Assembly: GCF_030700245.1 (NCBI RefSeq)
Contig: NZ_JAUYZI010000010.1
Coordinates: forward strand, 1 to 64,000
DNA: 64,000 bases
Direction of reading: 5' to 3'
Origin: Methylobacterium amylolyticum
GTDB taxonomy: Bacteria > Pseudomonadota > Alphaproteobacteria > Rhizobiales > Beijerinckiaceae
Shown: positions 1-8,441 of the stretch, in pieces
Position numbering within the stretch: the first letter of the stretch is position 1
How the letters are laid out: every line of letters begins with the position of its first letter
Translations under genes and position numbers: made by a program
Notes under the pieces: model-generated
What the model was told of the DNA's origin: nothing
The model's database searches: none
Seen by the model: the letters and a program-made list of their open reading frames with translations, nothing else

Positions 1-50
1 GCCACCCTTGTATCTAGGAGGCGGCCCTGTGATGTGCTGAGATTGGGGCT

Positions 51-82
51 GCGCCGGGTGGGGTGGCCACCCCACCCGGCGC
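51..82. ncRNA. Perfect 32-bp palindrome, candidate part of an IS110 bridge RNA
   Basis: The 16 bases at 51-66 (gcgccgggtggggtgg) are the exact reverse complement of 67-82, so the transcript would fold into a very stable hairpin. It lies 126 bases before the transposase start, in the segment where IS110-group elements encode their bridge RNA. Family knowledge supports an RNA here. That this hairpin belongs to it is inference, since real bridge RNAs show internal loops rather than a perfect stem. Confidence 0.35.
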
Positions 83-207
83 GCGGCGTTTGGCGCCCGC
101 CCACCCTCCGGCCACAACCGTGGGAGAGCTTTGGGACCGAACGCCGCCTCGTCACGCACGACCGGACAGTCGCTCGATTGCCGCTCGCATGGACAAGGCA
201 GGTCACC

Positions 208-1146
208 GTGACACGCATCCTCTGTGGCGTCGACATCGGCGCCGACACCCTGGTCGCCCGCCTGGGCCGGGACGGGCCCGAACACACCTGCCGCAACACG
301 CCGGAGGGTCTGGCCGACCTCGTCGCCTTCTGCCGGACGCATCGGGTCGACGTGGTGGCCATGGAAGCCACCGGCGGCTACGAGCGCTTGGCGTTCGGCC
401 TGCTCTGGGGCGAGGGCCTCGCCTGCGCGCTGCTCAACCCGCGCGCCGTGCGCCGGTTCGCCGAGGGTATGGGCGTGCTGGAGAAGACCGACCGGATCGA
501 TGCTGGGCTGATCGCTTGGTACGCGCAGGTCAAGGCTGTCCGGCCCACCCCGCTCGCCTCGGCGGCGCAGGCCCGGCTGACCGCCCTGGTGACCCGCCTG
601 CGCCAGCTCACCGCGCTCAAGGTCAGCCAGAGCAACCAAGCCCGTCTCGTCACCGATCCGGACGCCCTGGCCTCGTTCGCGCCCATCCTGGCCGCGGTCG
701 CGGCGCAGACCCGGCGCCTGGAGGCGCTGATCGCCGAAGCGCTCGCCGCCGACCCGCTCTGGGCGGCGCTGGAGGCCGAGTTCCGCACGATCAAGGGCGT
801 GGCGGGCCGCACGGTGGCGCTGCTCATGGCCGAGATGCCCGAGATCGGCACGCTCTCGGGCAAGGCGGCGGCCAAGCTCGCCGGCCTCGCCCCCCTGGCC
901 AACGACAGCGGACGCCGCACCGGCCCGCGGCCGATCCGGGCCGGGCGCGCGAGCGTGCGCGGCATCCTGTTCGTGGTGGCCGAGATCGTCCGCCGCCATG
1001 AACCGGACTTCCAAGCCTTCCATCAGCGGTTGAGCCAAGCCGGCAAGCCCAAGAAGGTCATCCGCGTCGCCCTCGCCCACAAGCTGCTCGTGCGCCTCAA
1101 CGCAAAAGCCCGAGATCTCCGTGCCGCTCTGCCCCAACCCGCTTGA
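208..1146 (+). CDS. IS110-family transposase (DEDD recombinase)
   Basis: A 312-residue transposase of normal IS110 length. The N-terminal RuvC-like domain carries the DEDD acidic residues: Asp9 in GVDIG, Glu53 in MEATGGYE, and Asp95 and Asp98 in KTDRIDA. The C-terminal Transposase_20 domain contains GLAPLANDSGRRTG with the conserved serine at about 234, thought to be the DNA nucleophile. The GTG start at 208 is chosen because the conserved fold begins there. The frame stays open back to 34, but the earlier residues do not look like the family. No internal stop is present, so the gene appears intact. The enzyme should catalyse RNA-guided excision and insertion together with a bridge RNA from its own non-coding flank. 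Confidence 0.9.
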   Translation: MTRILCGVDIGADTLVARLGRDGPEHTCRNTPEGLADLVAFCRTHRVDVVAMEATGGYERLAFGLLWGEGLACALLNPRAVRRFAEGMGVLEKTDRIDAGLIAWYAQVKAVRPTPLASAAQARLTALVTRLRQLTALKVSQSNQARLVTDPDALASFAPILAAVAAQTRRLEALIAEALAADPLWAALEAEFRTIKGVAGRTVALLMAEMPEIGTLSGKAAAKLAGLAPLANDSGRRTGPRPIRAGRASVRGILFVVAEIVRRHEPDFQAFHQRLSQAGKPKKVIRVALAHKLLVRLNAKARDLRAALPQPA

Positions 1147-1284
1147 CACCCCAGACAGTCGCTCCCCCGCAGAGGGGGGAGGGACGCCGCGCGGGTCGGG
1201 CACGGGTTGCCGGCGTCGTGGCGCCCGGGGCGGGAGCGCGCTAGGATAGCCGCTTGCGGGGTGCGCGGACCGGGGGAGGCGCGG

Positions 1285-1743
1285 ATGCGGAGCCTGTCGA
1301 TCACGGAGGCGCCGGCGGCCGGTGCGGCCCGGCCCGGCCTCGCGCGTCCCAACCTCGCGCGCGCCAACCCAGCGCGCTCCTGGCTCACCGGCCTCACCGC
1401 CCTGGCGCTCCTCGCCGCCGGGGCCGTCGCGGTGCGGGCGCCGGCCGTCGCCGTCGATCCGGACCTCGCCCGGGTGATCCGGGCCATGGCGCTGATCAAG
1501 GGCGGCTTCGCCCTGGTCGCCCTCGCCGGGGCGTGGTGGCGGCTGGCGCGCCCGGCGGCGGCGTGGCGCACGGCCGTCTACGTCGCCGGACCGCCGCTGA
1601 TGGCCGCGGGGGCGGTCGCGCTGTGGTCGCTGCACGGGTTCGGCGTCGCGGCGCTCGGCCTGCATCTCGGGCTGTTCGCCCTGCTCGCCGCGGCGCTGAC
1701 CGATCCCGGCTTCCTCGACGGGGTGTCCCGGCGCCGGATCTAG
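1285..1743 (+). CDS. Small unknown membrane protein
   Basis: A 152-residue protein I do not recognise. Residues 1-32 are Ala/Arg/Pro rich with a short internal repeat (LARPNLARANPARS). Three to four hydrophobic segments follow, at about 35-58, 72-90 and 100-145, suggesting an integral inner-membrane protein with short loops. The ATG at 1285 is chosen because a strong ribosome site (gggggagg, 1272-1279) sits five bases upstream. The frame could open at 1207, but that extension is unconvincing. It lies just downstream of the IS110 element and is not obviously in an operon. Confidence 0.6.
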   Translation: MRSLSITEAPAAGAARPGLARPNLARANPARSWLTGLTALALLAAGAVAVRAPAVAVDPDLARVIRAMALIKGGFALVALAGAWWRLARPAAAWRTAVYVAGPPLMAAGAVALWSLHGFGVAALGLHLGLFALLAAALTDPGFLDGVSRRRI

Positions 1744-1876
1744 GGTTTGAACTCAAGCCGCTTGGCCGATGGCACGTCAGCGGCGGGTGGGGAACGGGCT
1801 TTGGCGCGGCTGCCAAAACCGGATGTGCAGCGTTTGACCCGTTGCGGACCTACGAGTCCGATGGTTCGATGCCGCG

Positions 1877-2113
1877 ATGAGCCACGAAATCTACCGCATG
1901 ATTCGGCTTCTGGAAGCCAACAAGGTCCACTTCGAGTTGAGCCGCCACCGGCCCGACAGCCTCATGCTCACGGCGACGCTGGTTGGCGAGCGGATCGAGA
2001 TCGACGTGTTCGAGGACGGCCACGTTGAATACTCTCGGTTCCGTGGGAACGAGGATGTGGAAGACGACGTGCCCCTGCTCGAAGCGCTGCTGCGCGAGCA
2101 TGGGGAAGAGTAG
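1877..2113 (+). CDS. Small acidic protein, resembles orphan immunity-type proteins
   Basis: A 78-residue acidic cytosolic protein with no signal peptide. It has an N-terminal helix (YRMIRLLEANKVHFEL), then alternating beta strands around LMLTATLVGERIEIDVFEDGHVEYSRF and an acidic C-terminal helix. Small proteins with the same layout (SRxRxDSLMLxxxxxGERxEIxxFEDGHVE) occur widely in proteobacteria, often as orphan or polymorphic-toxin immunity genes. I see no toxin beside it, so the function is open. The local GC is lower than in the neighbours. It stands alone between the membrane protein gene and the convergent polysaccharide genes. Confidence 0.65.
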   Translation: MSHEIYRMIRLLEANKVHFELSRHRPDSLMLTATLVGERIEIDVFEDGHVEYSRFRGNEDVEDDVPLLEALLREHGEE

Positions 2114-2242
2114 CTGCACTTCCGCATCCCACCCAACCCGGTCGCAGGTCTCCGCCTCAGCGACAGCCCGCAGGCGGACATGCCCAGGGCTCGCGGAGAA
2201 TCGAAACCGGGCCTTCGCGGCGAGGCCGAAGGCGTTCGGCCC

Positions 2243-3382
2243 CTAGCGACGGCGCAGCGCCCGGCGGGCCGCGGCCCGGGCCTCCCCCTCGAACCGGGCG
2301 AGGCGCAGGCGCCGCTCCAGCGAGACCGTCCGCCCCGCACCCGGTGGCAGGGCGATCAGCTCGGCGACGGGCGTGCGCTCCCGGTAGAGGCTCTCCAGGG
2401 CCGAGCCCGCGAGCGTCGCCGCGTCGAGCCGGTCGGCGAAGGCGTCGGCGTGGCAGGCCCGGACGATTTCTGCTTCCAGCAGCAGGCCGGGGGCGTGGGC
2501 GCGCAGGGCCTCGTCGTAGGCGGTCTTCAGGAGCGTGGCGGTGCCGCCGGCCACCAGGGCGAGGCTGACCGCGATCGGCCGGCCGTCCAGGGTCAGCGCG
2601 TCGGCGCGGGCGCCGACCGGGCCGGGGGCGTCGCCGAACAGGGCCCGGGCCAGCGCCGCGGTCTCGGGCCGGCAGGCCATGGCGGTGCCGGCCGCGCCCT
2701 TCCAGCCCGCCTGCTCCAGGACGAGGAACGCCTCCACCAGGGCGGCCAGCGCCGGTCCCCCGGTCGCGGCGACGTGCTCCAGCGCGCCGGCCTCGCCGAG
2801 GCGGCGGGCGCGGCGGCGCAGGTCCTTGAGGCGGCCCCGGTGCGGGTGGCCGGCGAGGAAGGCGTCGTGGTCGGCGCGGCGGTCGAGCACCGGCCGCTCG
2901 AAGGCGGCGACCGCGCCCAGCGCCCAGCCGCGGGCGCGCAGGGCGGCGAGCAGGCCCGGCGCGGCGCCCTCCTGCGTCGGCAGGAGCGGCCAGCGCCACC
3001 CCCGCCCGCCCGAGGCCGCCTCCAGGCCCTCGGCGAGAGCGTCGAAGTGGGCATTCAGGAGGGCGGGATCGTCCCCGGCGACGAGGGGCGCCGTGGCGGT
3101 GACGAAGGGCGACAGCCACGGCCGCGCCACGCGGCCGCCGAGCGCGGTCACGTCCCGCCGCAGGGTGAACGGCAGCAGCGCCGCCAGCCGCCCGTCGCGC
3201 CGGACCGTCACGCAGCGCAGGTCGGCCGGCAGCAGCCCCGCCGCCCGGTGGGCGTCCAGCACGCGGGGGGCGTAGAACGGGTGGGGCGCGCGGGCGCGGG
3301 CGAACAGGTCCTCCCACGCCCCGGCCTCCGGGAGGGGGCCGACCGTCGCGGCGTCGGTCCGGGCGAGGCGGGCGGCGGTCAT
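2243..3382 (-). CDS. CelD/BcsL-type GNAT acetyltransferase-like protein
   Basis: A 379-residue cytosolic protein of the Acetyltransf_6 (CelD/BcsL) type, often found in exopolysaccharide and cellulose gene clusters. The N-terminal half (about 30-180) carries the LRCVTVRRDGRLAALLPF strand pattern. The C-terminal half (about 190-340) has the second GNAT fold with LKDLRRRARRL, DGRPIAVSLALVAGGTATLLKTAYDEALR and the helix HAPGLLLEAEIVRAC that usually sits over the acyl-donor site. The ATG at 3382 overlaps the stop of the upstream flippase by four bases (ATGA), implying translational coupling. The role is probably acyl decoration of a surface polysaccharide building block; the substrate is not visible. 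Confidence 0.8.
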   Translation of the reverse strand: MTAARLARTDAATVGPLPEAGAWEDLFARARAPHPFYAPRVLDAHRAAGLLPADLRCVTVRRDGRLAALLPFTLRRDVTALGGRVARPWLSPFVTATAPLVAGDDPALLNAHFDALAEGLEAASGGRGWRWPLLPTQEGAAPGLLAALRARGWALGAVAAFERPVLDRRADHDAFLAGHPHRGRLKDLRRRARRLGEAGALEHVAATGGPALAALVEAFLVLEQAGWKGAAGTAMACRPETAALARALFGDAPGPVGARADALTLDGRPIAVSLALVAGGTATLLKTAYDEALRAHAPGLLLEAEIVRACHADAFADRLDAATLAGSALESLYRERTPVAELIALPPGAGRTVSLERRLRLARFEGEARAAARRALRRR

Positions 3383-4716
3383 CGGGCTCCGGACCAGACG
3401 GGGGTGGACAGGCCGTGGCGGCGGCCGGCGAGGCGGGCGAGGAGCGCCGCCCGGGCCACGGTCGCCGCCGCGATGCCCAGGGCGGCGCCCGGCGGCCCGA
3501 GCGGCGGCACCAGGACGAGGCAGAGCGCGCCCGCGAGCACCAGCATCGCGGCGGTGACGGCGGCGCAGTGCCCCTCGCCGCCGAGCATGGTCAGGAGATC
3601 CTCCCCCGGTCCGAACAGGCTGGCCCCGACCGCCCCGGCGACGAGCAGACACAGGACCGGCGCGGCGGCGGCCCAGTCGGCCCCGAACAGCGCCAGCAGC
3701 ACCGGGCTGGCAGCCAGCACGCCGAGGCCGACCAGCGCGGTCGCCGCCGCCGTCAGCCGCCCCTGCCGGCGCACCAGGGCAGCGAGCCCCGGCCGGTCGC
3801 CCGCGGCCTCGGCGGCGCTGTAGCGCTGGAGGGTGGCGGCGCTCGCGGCGTAGTGGACGAACACCACGAATTGCACGATCCGCGTGGCGGCGAAGTACAG
3901 GCCGAGCTCGGCCGGGCTCACCAGGGCGCCGAGCACGATCACGTCGATGAAGCCGAAGCCGGCATTGGCGAGGTCGATCCCAGCGATCGGCAGGCCGGTG
4001 CCGAGCCAGCGCCGCCAGCGGTAGCGGTGCAGCCCGGGCGGCAGCCGCTCGCGCAGCCGCGCGGCGAGCAGCCGGGCCTGGAGCGCGGTGGCGAGGCCGG
4101 CGGCGGCGAGCAGGCAGGCCATCGCCGTCGCGGGCTCCGGCGGCGCCCCGAGCAGCACGGCCGCGACGAGCGCGGCCATCATCGCGGTCTGGCGCACGAG
4201 GTAGGGGGGCGCGATCGCGAGCCCGACCCAGTCCTGGCTGCGCGCCACCCCCTCCAGGTAGTCCTGGAGGGCGAAGAGCGGCAGCACGCAGGCCGCCACG
4301 AGCACCGGCGCCCGGTAGGCCGGCGCCAGCAGCTCCGGCTCCAGCAGCACCAGGGCGATCCCGAGGCCGGCCACGGCGCAGGCCGCGCCGCCGGTGACGA
4401 GGGCGCCGGCCCGGAGGTAGCCGCGGGCGTGGTCGAGGTCGCCGCGGGCCTGGTCCCCGGGCAGGAAGCGGCAGGCGCCCTGGCTGAGGCCGAGCGTCAG
4501 GCTGTGGCCGAGCAGCGCCGTCCACACCCAGACCGCGGCGAACACCCCGTAGGCGTCCCAGCCCATCAGCCGCGCGGCCAGCACCTGCCCGCCGTAGGCG
4601 AAGCCGGCCGCGCCGACCCGGATCGCGAACACCGTGAGGGCGGCCCGCCCCGGCCCGGCGCGCGAGGCGCGCAGCAGGCGATCGAGGGCCGTTGCCGGGA
4701 GGGCCGACGCCGCCAA
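3379..4716 (-). CDS. Wzx-like polysaccharide flippase (MOP superfamily)
   Basis: A 445-residue integral membrane protein with about 12 hydrophobic segments distributed over its whole length, the size and layout of Wzx/O-antigen exporters. The N-terminal segment FAIRVGAAGFAYGGQVLAA and the paired layout of two six-helix halves fit the MOP exporter fold. It should flip undecaprenyl-linked oligosaccharide units across the inner membrane. It lies upstream of, and overlaps by four bases, the CelD-like acetyltransferase, and is 66 bases downstream of the SGNH hydrolase gene. Substrate specificity cannot be read from sequence. Confidence 0.8.
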   Translation of the reverse strand: MAASALPATALDRLLRASRAGPGRAALTVFAIRVGAAGFAYGGQVLAARLMGWDAYGVFAAVWVWTALLGHSLTLGLSQGACRFLPGDQARGDLDHARGYLRAGALVTGGAACAVAGLGIALVLLEPELLAPAYRAPVLVAACVLPLFALQDYLEGVARSQDWVGLAIAPPYLVRQTAMMAALVAAVLLGAPPEPATAMACLLAAAGLATALQARLLAARLRERLPPGLHRYRWRRWLGTGLPIAGIDLANAGFGFIDVIVLGALVSPAELGLYFAATRIVQFVVFVHYAASAATLQRYSAAEAAGDRPGLAALVRRQGRLTAAATALVGLGVLAASPVLLALFGADWAAAAPVLCLLVAGAVGASLFGPGEDLLTMLGGEGHCAAVTAAMLVLAGALCLVLVPPLGPPGAALGIAAATVARAALLARLAGRRHGLSTPVWSGAR

Positions 4717-4782
4717 CGCGCGCTCCGCCAGAGGCGCGGGACGGCCGGGTCTCCGGCCGCGCCGCGCGGGTGAGGGCCCGGT

Positions 4783-5691
4783 CTAGCCCGGGGCGCGTTG
4801 CGGGGCGGTTAAGGCGGGATCGGCCTTGCCGGGATCAGCCTTGCCGGGATCAGCCTTGCCGGGATCGGGTCTGGACGGATCGGCCTTCGCGGGACCGGCG
4901 GGCTCGGCCTGGAGCGCGGTGGCGACCGTGAGCGCCACGTGCTCGGCCATGCAGCGCAGGCCGAGGTCGTTGAGGCGGAACTGGCGCCCGAGCATGTGGC
5001 CGTCGGCCCCGCCGCTGCGGCCGGCGAGGTAGCGCAGGGCCTCGAAGCGCTGCACCAGCGGCACCCGCTCGCGGGCGGCGACCTCGCGCACGACCGCGAC
5101 GATGCGGTTGTAGTCCGCGTCCCCCGCGACGCTCGCGGTGTAGAGCGGATCGACCAGCACCACGTCGATCCCGTGCGACTTGAGCCACGCCACCGCCTCG
5201 TCGAGGGCGGCGGCGAAGGCGTCGGGATCGACCCGGGCCATGGCGTCGTGGGTGCCGACCTGCCAGACGACGAGGTCCGGCTCCACGTCGGCCACGAGGC
5301 TGTGGAGGCGCTCGGCCGCGCCCGAGGCGATCTCGCCGGGCAGGCCGCGGTGCTCGATCAGCACGTCGGCCTTCGGCAGGTTCGCCTCCAGCGCCGCCTC
5401 CAGCTTGACCGGGTAGGAGGCCGAGGCGCCGGGCGCCGCGCTGCCGCCCACCGCCAGCACCTTCAGCGGCCGGCCGGCCTTGAGCGCCGCCCGGACCGCC
5501 GGCAGCGGCGCCACGGTGTAGAGCTGGCCGGTCGGCACCCGGCATTCCGGCGACAGGGCGGCCTCGCCGGAGGCCGGCTGCTGCGCCGCCGCCGGCGCGG
5601 CGAGCAGCGCGGCCGCGGCGGCGAGCGCCCGCAGGGCCCGCGCGGGGGGGCCGGTCCGGGCGGCGGGACGGCGGGCGTCCGGGACCCGCAT
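4783..5691 (-). CDS. Secreted SGNH/GDSL-like hydrolase with repeated C-terminal tail
   Basis: A 302-residue exported protein. A signal peptide (about 10-40, ending PAAAQQ) is followed by an SGNH fold: block I at VLAVGGSAAPGASASYP, block III near WQVGTHDAM, and a block V-like LNDLGLRCMAEHV. Such proteins remove or add acyl groups on sugars. The tail after residue 270 contains a repeated ADPGK pentapeptide encoded by a 15-bp tandem repeat. The ATG at 5691 overlaps the stop of the upstream OpgC-like gene by one base (TGATG), so it is preferred over a start at 5736. Context suggests deacetylation or transacylation of a surface glycan. Block V lacks an obvious DxxH, so catalysis is not assured. 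Confidence 0.7.
   Translation of the reverse strand: MRVPDARRPAARTGPPARALRALAAAAALLAAPAAAQQPASGEAALSPECRVPTGQLYTVAPLPAVRAALKAGRPLKVLAVGGSAAPGASASYPVKLEAALEANLPKADVLIEHRGLPGEIASGAAERLHSLVADVEPDLVVWQVGTHDAMARVDPDAFAAALDEAVAWLKSHGIDVVLVDPLYTASVAGDADYNRIVAVVREVAARERVPLVQRFEALRYLAGRSGGADGHMLGRQFRLNDLGLRCMAEHVALTVATALQAEPAGPAKADPSRPDPGKADPGKADPGKADPALTAPQRAPG
4816..4875. repeat. 15-bp tandem repeat in the SGNH hydrolase tail
   Basis: Three consecutive 15-base units (gggatcggccttgcc, then gggatcagccttgcc twice) at 4816-4860 are followed by degenerate copies. On the coding strand they give the repeated ADPGK tail, so the array is in frame and codon-neutral in length. Confidence 0.85.
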
Positions 5692-6782
5692 CAGGTCCGC
5701 GGAGCCTTCTTGCGGGTGCGCCATTCGACGAACCATGCGGTGAACCCCAGGCCGAACAGGCCGGCGCCGGCGACCAGCACGTCGATCAGCGGGCCGCCAC
5801 CGGTCTGGAAACGCACGAGCTGCCCGACCAGGCTCAGGATCGAGCCCATGGAGAACACGGCCAGGGAATTTCTGCCCAGCCCGGCCAGATAGTCAACGAT
5901 TCGTCCCATCCGGGGGGCGATCAATGCGTAGACCGGCGCGAAGGCGAGCAGCATCCCCAGGAAATGCACCAGCCGGGCGGGGGTCAGGTAGGTCTTCTCG
6001 AAGGTGAACAGCAGGCGCGGCTCGGGCACGACCAGGGGATCGGGGCGGATGCCCTTCACCGCGAGCACGATCCCGAGGACGACGACGAGGATTCCGACCG
6101 GCGTCAGGCGTCGCGACCAGCGGCGCAGGGTGCCGGTCTGCCGGTTCCAGTCCTCCAGCACGAAGCCCAGCACCAGCAGCAACTGCCAGCACAGCGGATC
6201 GAAGAACCAGCCGCCCTCGCCCGGCCAGGACGGCAGGTTCCACTCGAACACGAGGCTCGCGAGGTAGAGGCCGCCCGACAGCGCCAGCGCCCCGACCCGG
6301 CTGATCCGCCCCGCCAGCACGAAGACCGGGGCGATGCCGATCAGCACCACGTAGAGCGGCAGGATGTTGAAGAAGCCGAGCTGGTAGGTCAGCAGCGCCA
6401 TGCCGCAGACCGACTGGATCGGGTCGGCGAAGAAGCCGCCCGCGTTGTGCCATTCGAGGATCAGCGGGTTGTCGAGCACGAGCGCCGCCCCGGCGATCAG
6501 CGCGAGCGCCAGCAGCATCACGGTGAGTTGCGCCCGGTAGACCTCGACGGTGCGGGCGAGCAGCCGCACCACGCTGCGGCCGCCGGGCTCGGGGGTGCCG
6601 TCGCGCCCGCGGGTGGCGATGCCGATCGACCAGCCGGCCAGGAACACGAACAGCTCGGCCGCGTCCGAGATGCCGTACTGCGAGAAGGTGTAGCGCTCGA
6701 ACGTGTTGCCCGGGATGTGGTTGATGAAGATCGTCACCAGGGCGAAGCCGCGCCAGAAGTCGATCGCGTTGGCTTCCCGCAT
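5691..6782 (-). CDS. OpgC-like membrane acyltransferase
   Basis: A 363-residue polytopic protein of the OpgC family, which succinylates osmoregulated periplasmic glucans. The N-terminal family signature IDFWRGFALVTIFINHIPGN is followed by SQYGISDAAELFVFLAGWSIG and about ten membrane segments. The ATG at 6782 starts just before this signature. An in-frame ATG at 6869 would add 29 Pro/Gly-rich residues and cannot be excluded. It is the first gene of a minus-strand set followed, with a one-base overlap, by an SGNH hydrolase, then a flippase and a CelD-like protein, so it likely acylates a periplasmic or surface glycan. No OpgG/OpgH synthesis genes are present nearby. Confidence 0.85.
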   Translation of the reverse strand: MREANAIDFWRGFALVTIFINHIPGNTFERYTFSQYGISDAAELFVFLAGWSIGIATRGRDGTPEPGGRSVVRLLARTVEVYRAQLTVMLLALALIAGAALVLDNPLILEWHNAGGFFADPIQSVCGMALLTYQLGFFNILPLYVVLIGIAPVFVLAGRISRVGALALSGGLYLASLVFEWNLPSWPGEGGWFFDPLCWQLLLVLGFVLEDWNRQTGTLRRWSRRLTPVGILVVVLGIVLAVKGIRPDPLVVPEPRLLFTFEKTYLTPARLVHFLGMLLAFAPVYALIAPRMGRIVDYLAGLGRNSLAVFSMGSILSLVGQLVRFQTGGGPLIDVLVAGAGLFGLGFTAWFVEWRTRKKAPRT

Positions 6783-6950
6783 GGGGGCGGCGGCTCCGGG
6801 CTCTCGTCCAGGTTCGGGGATTCCGCGCACTGATACGGCGCCCCGCCCGGTCTGCAAAGGCGACCGCACGCAGCGGGGGCGCGAACCCGGCGATCACGTC
6901 CGCGTTAGGTCGATACAGGAATCCGCCCCGGCACAGGAGCCCGCGCCGCC

Positions 6951-7250
6951 ATGATCCGCCCGAGCACGACCCGTCCGAGCCTGACCCGCCTCGCCGGAAT
7001 CCTCGCCCTGCCGGTCCTGATGCCGCTCGCGCCCTCGGCCGCCTCGGCCCAGGCCGCCGTCACCGGCACCGGCGGCGGCCCGGCCTCCACGATCTACGCG
7101 CCGAACACCTCCTCGGTCGGCCAGACCATGCCGCCGGCCGGGGCCGCCGGAGCCGCCACCGCGGGCGCGAACCGCGAGGCGCGCACCGCGCAGCAGAAGG
7201 AGGCCGACAAGATCACGCAGGGCATCTGCATCGGCTGCGCGCCGAAATAG
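6951..7250 (+). CDS. Small secreted GICIGC-motif protein (copy 1)
   Basis: A 99-residue exported protein with a signal peptide (about 1-34, ending ASAQA). The mature part carries TGTGGGPASTIYAPNTSSVGQTMPPAG, a variable charged stretch, and the C-terminus GICIGCAPK. The same conserved blocks occur in the minus-strand gene at 50316-50573, so the two are paralogues in one window. The terminal CxxC could bind a metal or form a disulfide in the periplasm; function is unknown. It is preceded by aggagccc-like Shine-Dalgarno bases and transcribed away from the OpgC-like gene. Confidence 0.75.
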   Translation: MIRPSTTRPSLTRLAGILALPVLMPLAPSAASAQAAVTGTGGGPASTIYAPNTSSVGQTMPPAGAAGAATAGANREARTAQQKEADKITQGICIGCAPK

Positions 7251-7389
7251 GCCGCGTCCGACGGCGGTCGCTCGGACGGAGGGGGGCTGCCGGCCCGCGC
7301 CGGGTCGCGCCCCGACCCCGCGCAACGCGCGGCGCCCGCCGAACCGATCGCCGATCCCGGTCTCTCAGGCTCGCGGCGACACGGTCCCC

Positions 7390-8271
7390 TCAGTGGGCCG
7401 CCGCGCGCATCTCCGCGGTCTGCGCCCTGATCTGCGACAGCCGGCCCTGAAGCTGATCGGGATTGTTCCCGTAGAGTTGCGGCAGGGCGAAGATCGCCCC
7501 CGGCCGCGTCGCGGCGTCGGGCTCGATCCGGTCCAGTTCGGTGCGCACCCGCGCCACCTGATCCCGGATGGAGCGGAGGCTGGCCTCACCGCAGGGGAAC
7601 GGCTGGGACCAGCGGAAGCGGTTCCGGCTGCTGGCGGCGACGGCCTGCTGCCGGGCGGCGTCGTTCTCGGCGCAGGCGGGCGCGATGTCCCGCATCACCG
7701 CCTCGACCTGCTCCACGCTCCGCTGCACCGCCTGCCGGCGCTCCTCGAAGTCGCGGATCGTCTTGGCCCGGGCCTCCTGCGCCTTGCGCTCCTGCTCCGC
7801 GCGCTGCGCCGCGAGCCGGGCTTCGGCGGCCGTCCGGTAGGCCTGCTCCAGCCGGGCGTGCAGGGCGGCGACGCGCTCGCCGGCCTTCGACGATTCCAGA
7901 TCGGCCAGGGTGAAGCCCATCGGGTTGCGGACCGGATCGTTCAGCCGCTCCTGCAAGCTGCGGCGGCAACCGGTCCGCAGGGCGCCGAGCATCTCCGCCG
8001 GGGCGTCCTTGTAGATCGCGGCGTCGAGGCCGCCGATCAGGCGCACGCAATCCAGCGTCTGCCGGGTGATGCGCGCCTCCTCGGCCTCGCCGCCGAACAT
8101 CCGCGTGCGATCCGCGAACAGGGCGGTGAGCTGGTCGTCGCCGGTATCGACCACCTTGTCGCCGCAGCCCGCGAGGGCCAGCAGGGCGAGCGACACCACG
8201 ACGGTTCCGGCCCTCGCGACCGACCGGAACGGCCGGAGGCGGGATCTGCTCCGGAGCTGCGAGCGCCTCAC
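7390..8271 (-). CDS. Lipoprotein with central coiled coil
   Basis: A 293-residue predicted lipoprotein. A basic N-terminus is followed by a hydrophobic stretch and the lipobox LALAGC at about 30-35. The middle (about 150-205) is a charged Ala/Glu/Arg-rich coiled coil (AEARLAAQRAEQERKAQEARAKTIRDFEERRQAV shows the pattern over its length). Six or so cysteines outside the lipobox may pair in the periplasm. The GTG at 8271 gives a normal signal length; an in-frame start at 8388 would add about 39 implausible residues. I do not recognise the family. No obvious operon partner is present. Confidence 0.7.
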   Translation of the reverse strand: MRRSQLRSRSRLRPFRSVARAGTVVVSLALLALAGCGDKVVDTGDDQLTALFADRTRMFGGEAEEARITRQTLDCVRLIGGLDAAIYKDAPAEMLGALRTGCRRSLQERLNDPVRNPMGFTLADLESSKAGERVAALHARLEQAYRTAAEARLAAQRAEQERKAQEARAKTIRDFEERRQAVQRSVEQVEAVMRDIAPACAENDAARQQAVAASSRNRFRWSQPFPCGEASLRSIRDQVARVRTELDRIEPDAATRPGAIFALPQLYGNNPDQLQGRLSQIRAQTAEMRAAAH

Positions 8272-8441
8272 GTCATTTTGCCGTTCTCGTTCCGACCGTG
8301 GCCGGACGCCCCGCGAGGGGCCGGCCGACGGCCCACCTGCCCGCACGCTACCGATGCGGCGCGCGAACGGCCACCCCCGGATAGGCATGCAACCGGACTT
8401 TTTTCATACCGCTTTCCGATTGCATCCCCGGGCAGCCGGCC

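Larger units (their letters stand above)
1..1190 (+). mobile_element. IS110-family insertion sequence, ends not resolved
   Basis: The DEDD transposase gene at 208-1146 is preceded by about 200 bases of structured non-coding DNA and followed by a short GC hairpin (about 1162-1181). IS110 elements usually lack clear inverted repeats, and in the IS110 subgroup the left non-coding end encodes the bridge RNA that chooses target and donor sites. The left boundary may lie outside the window. The right boundary is placed just after the hairpin as an estimate only. Confidence 0.6.
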
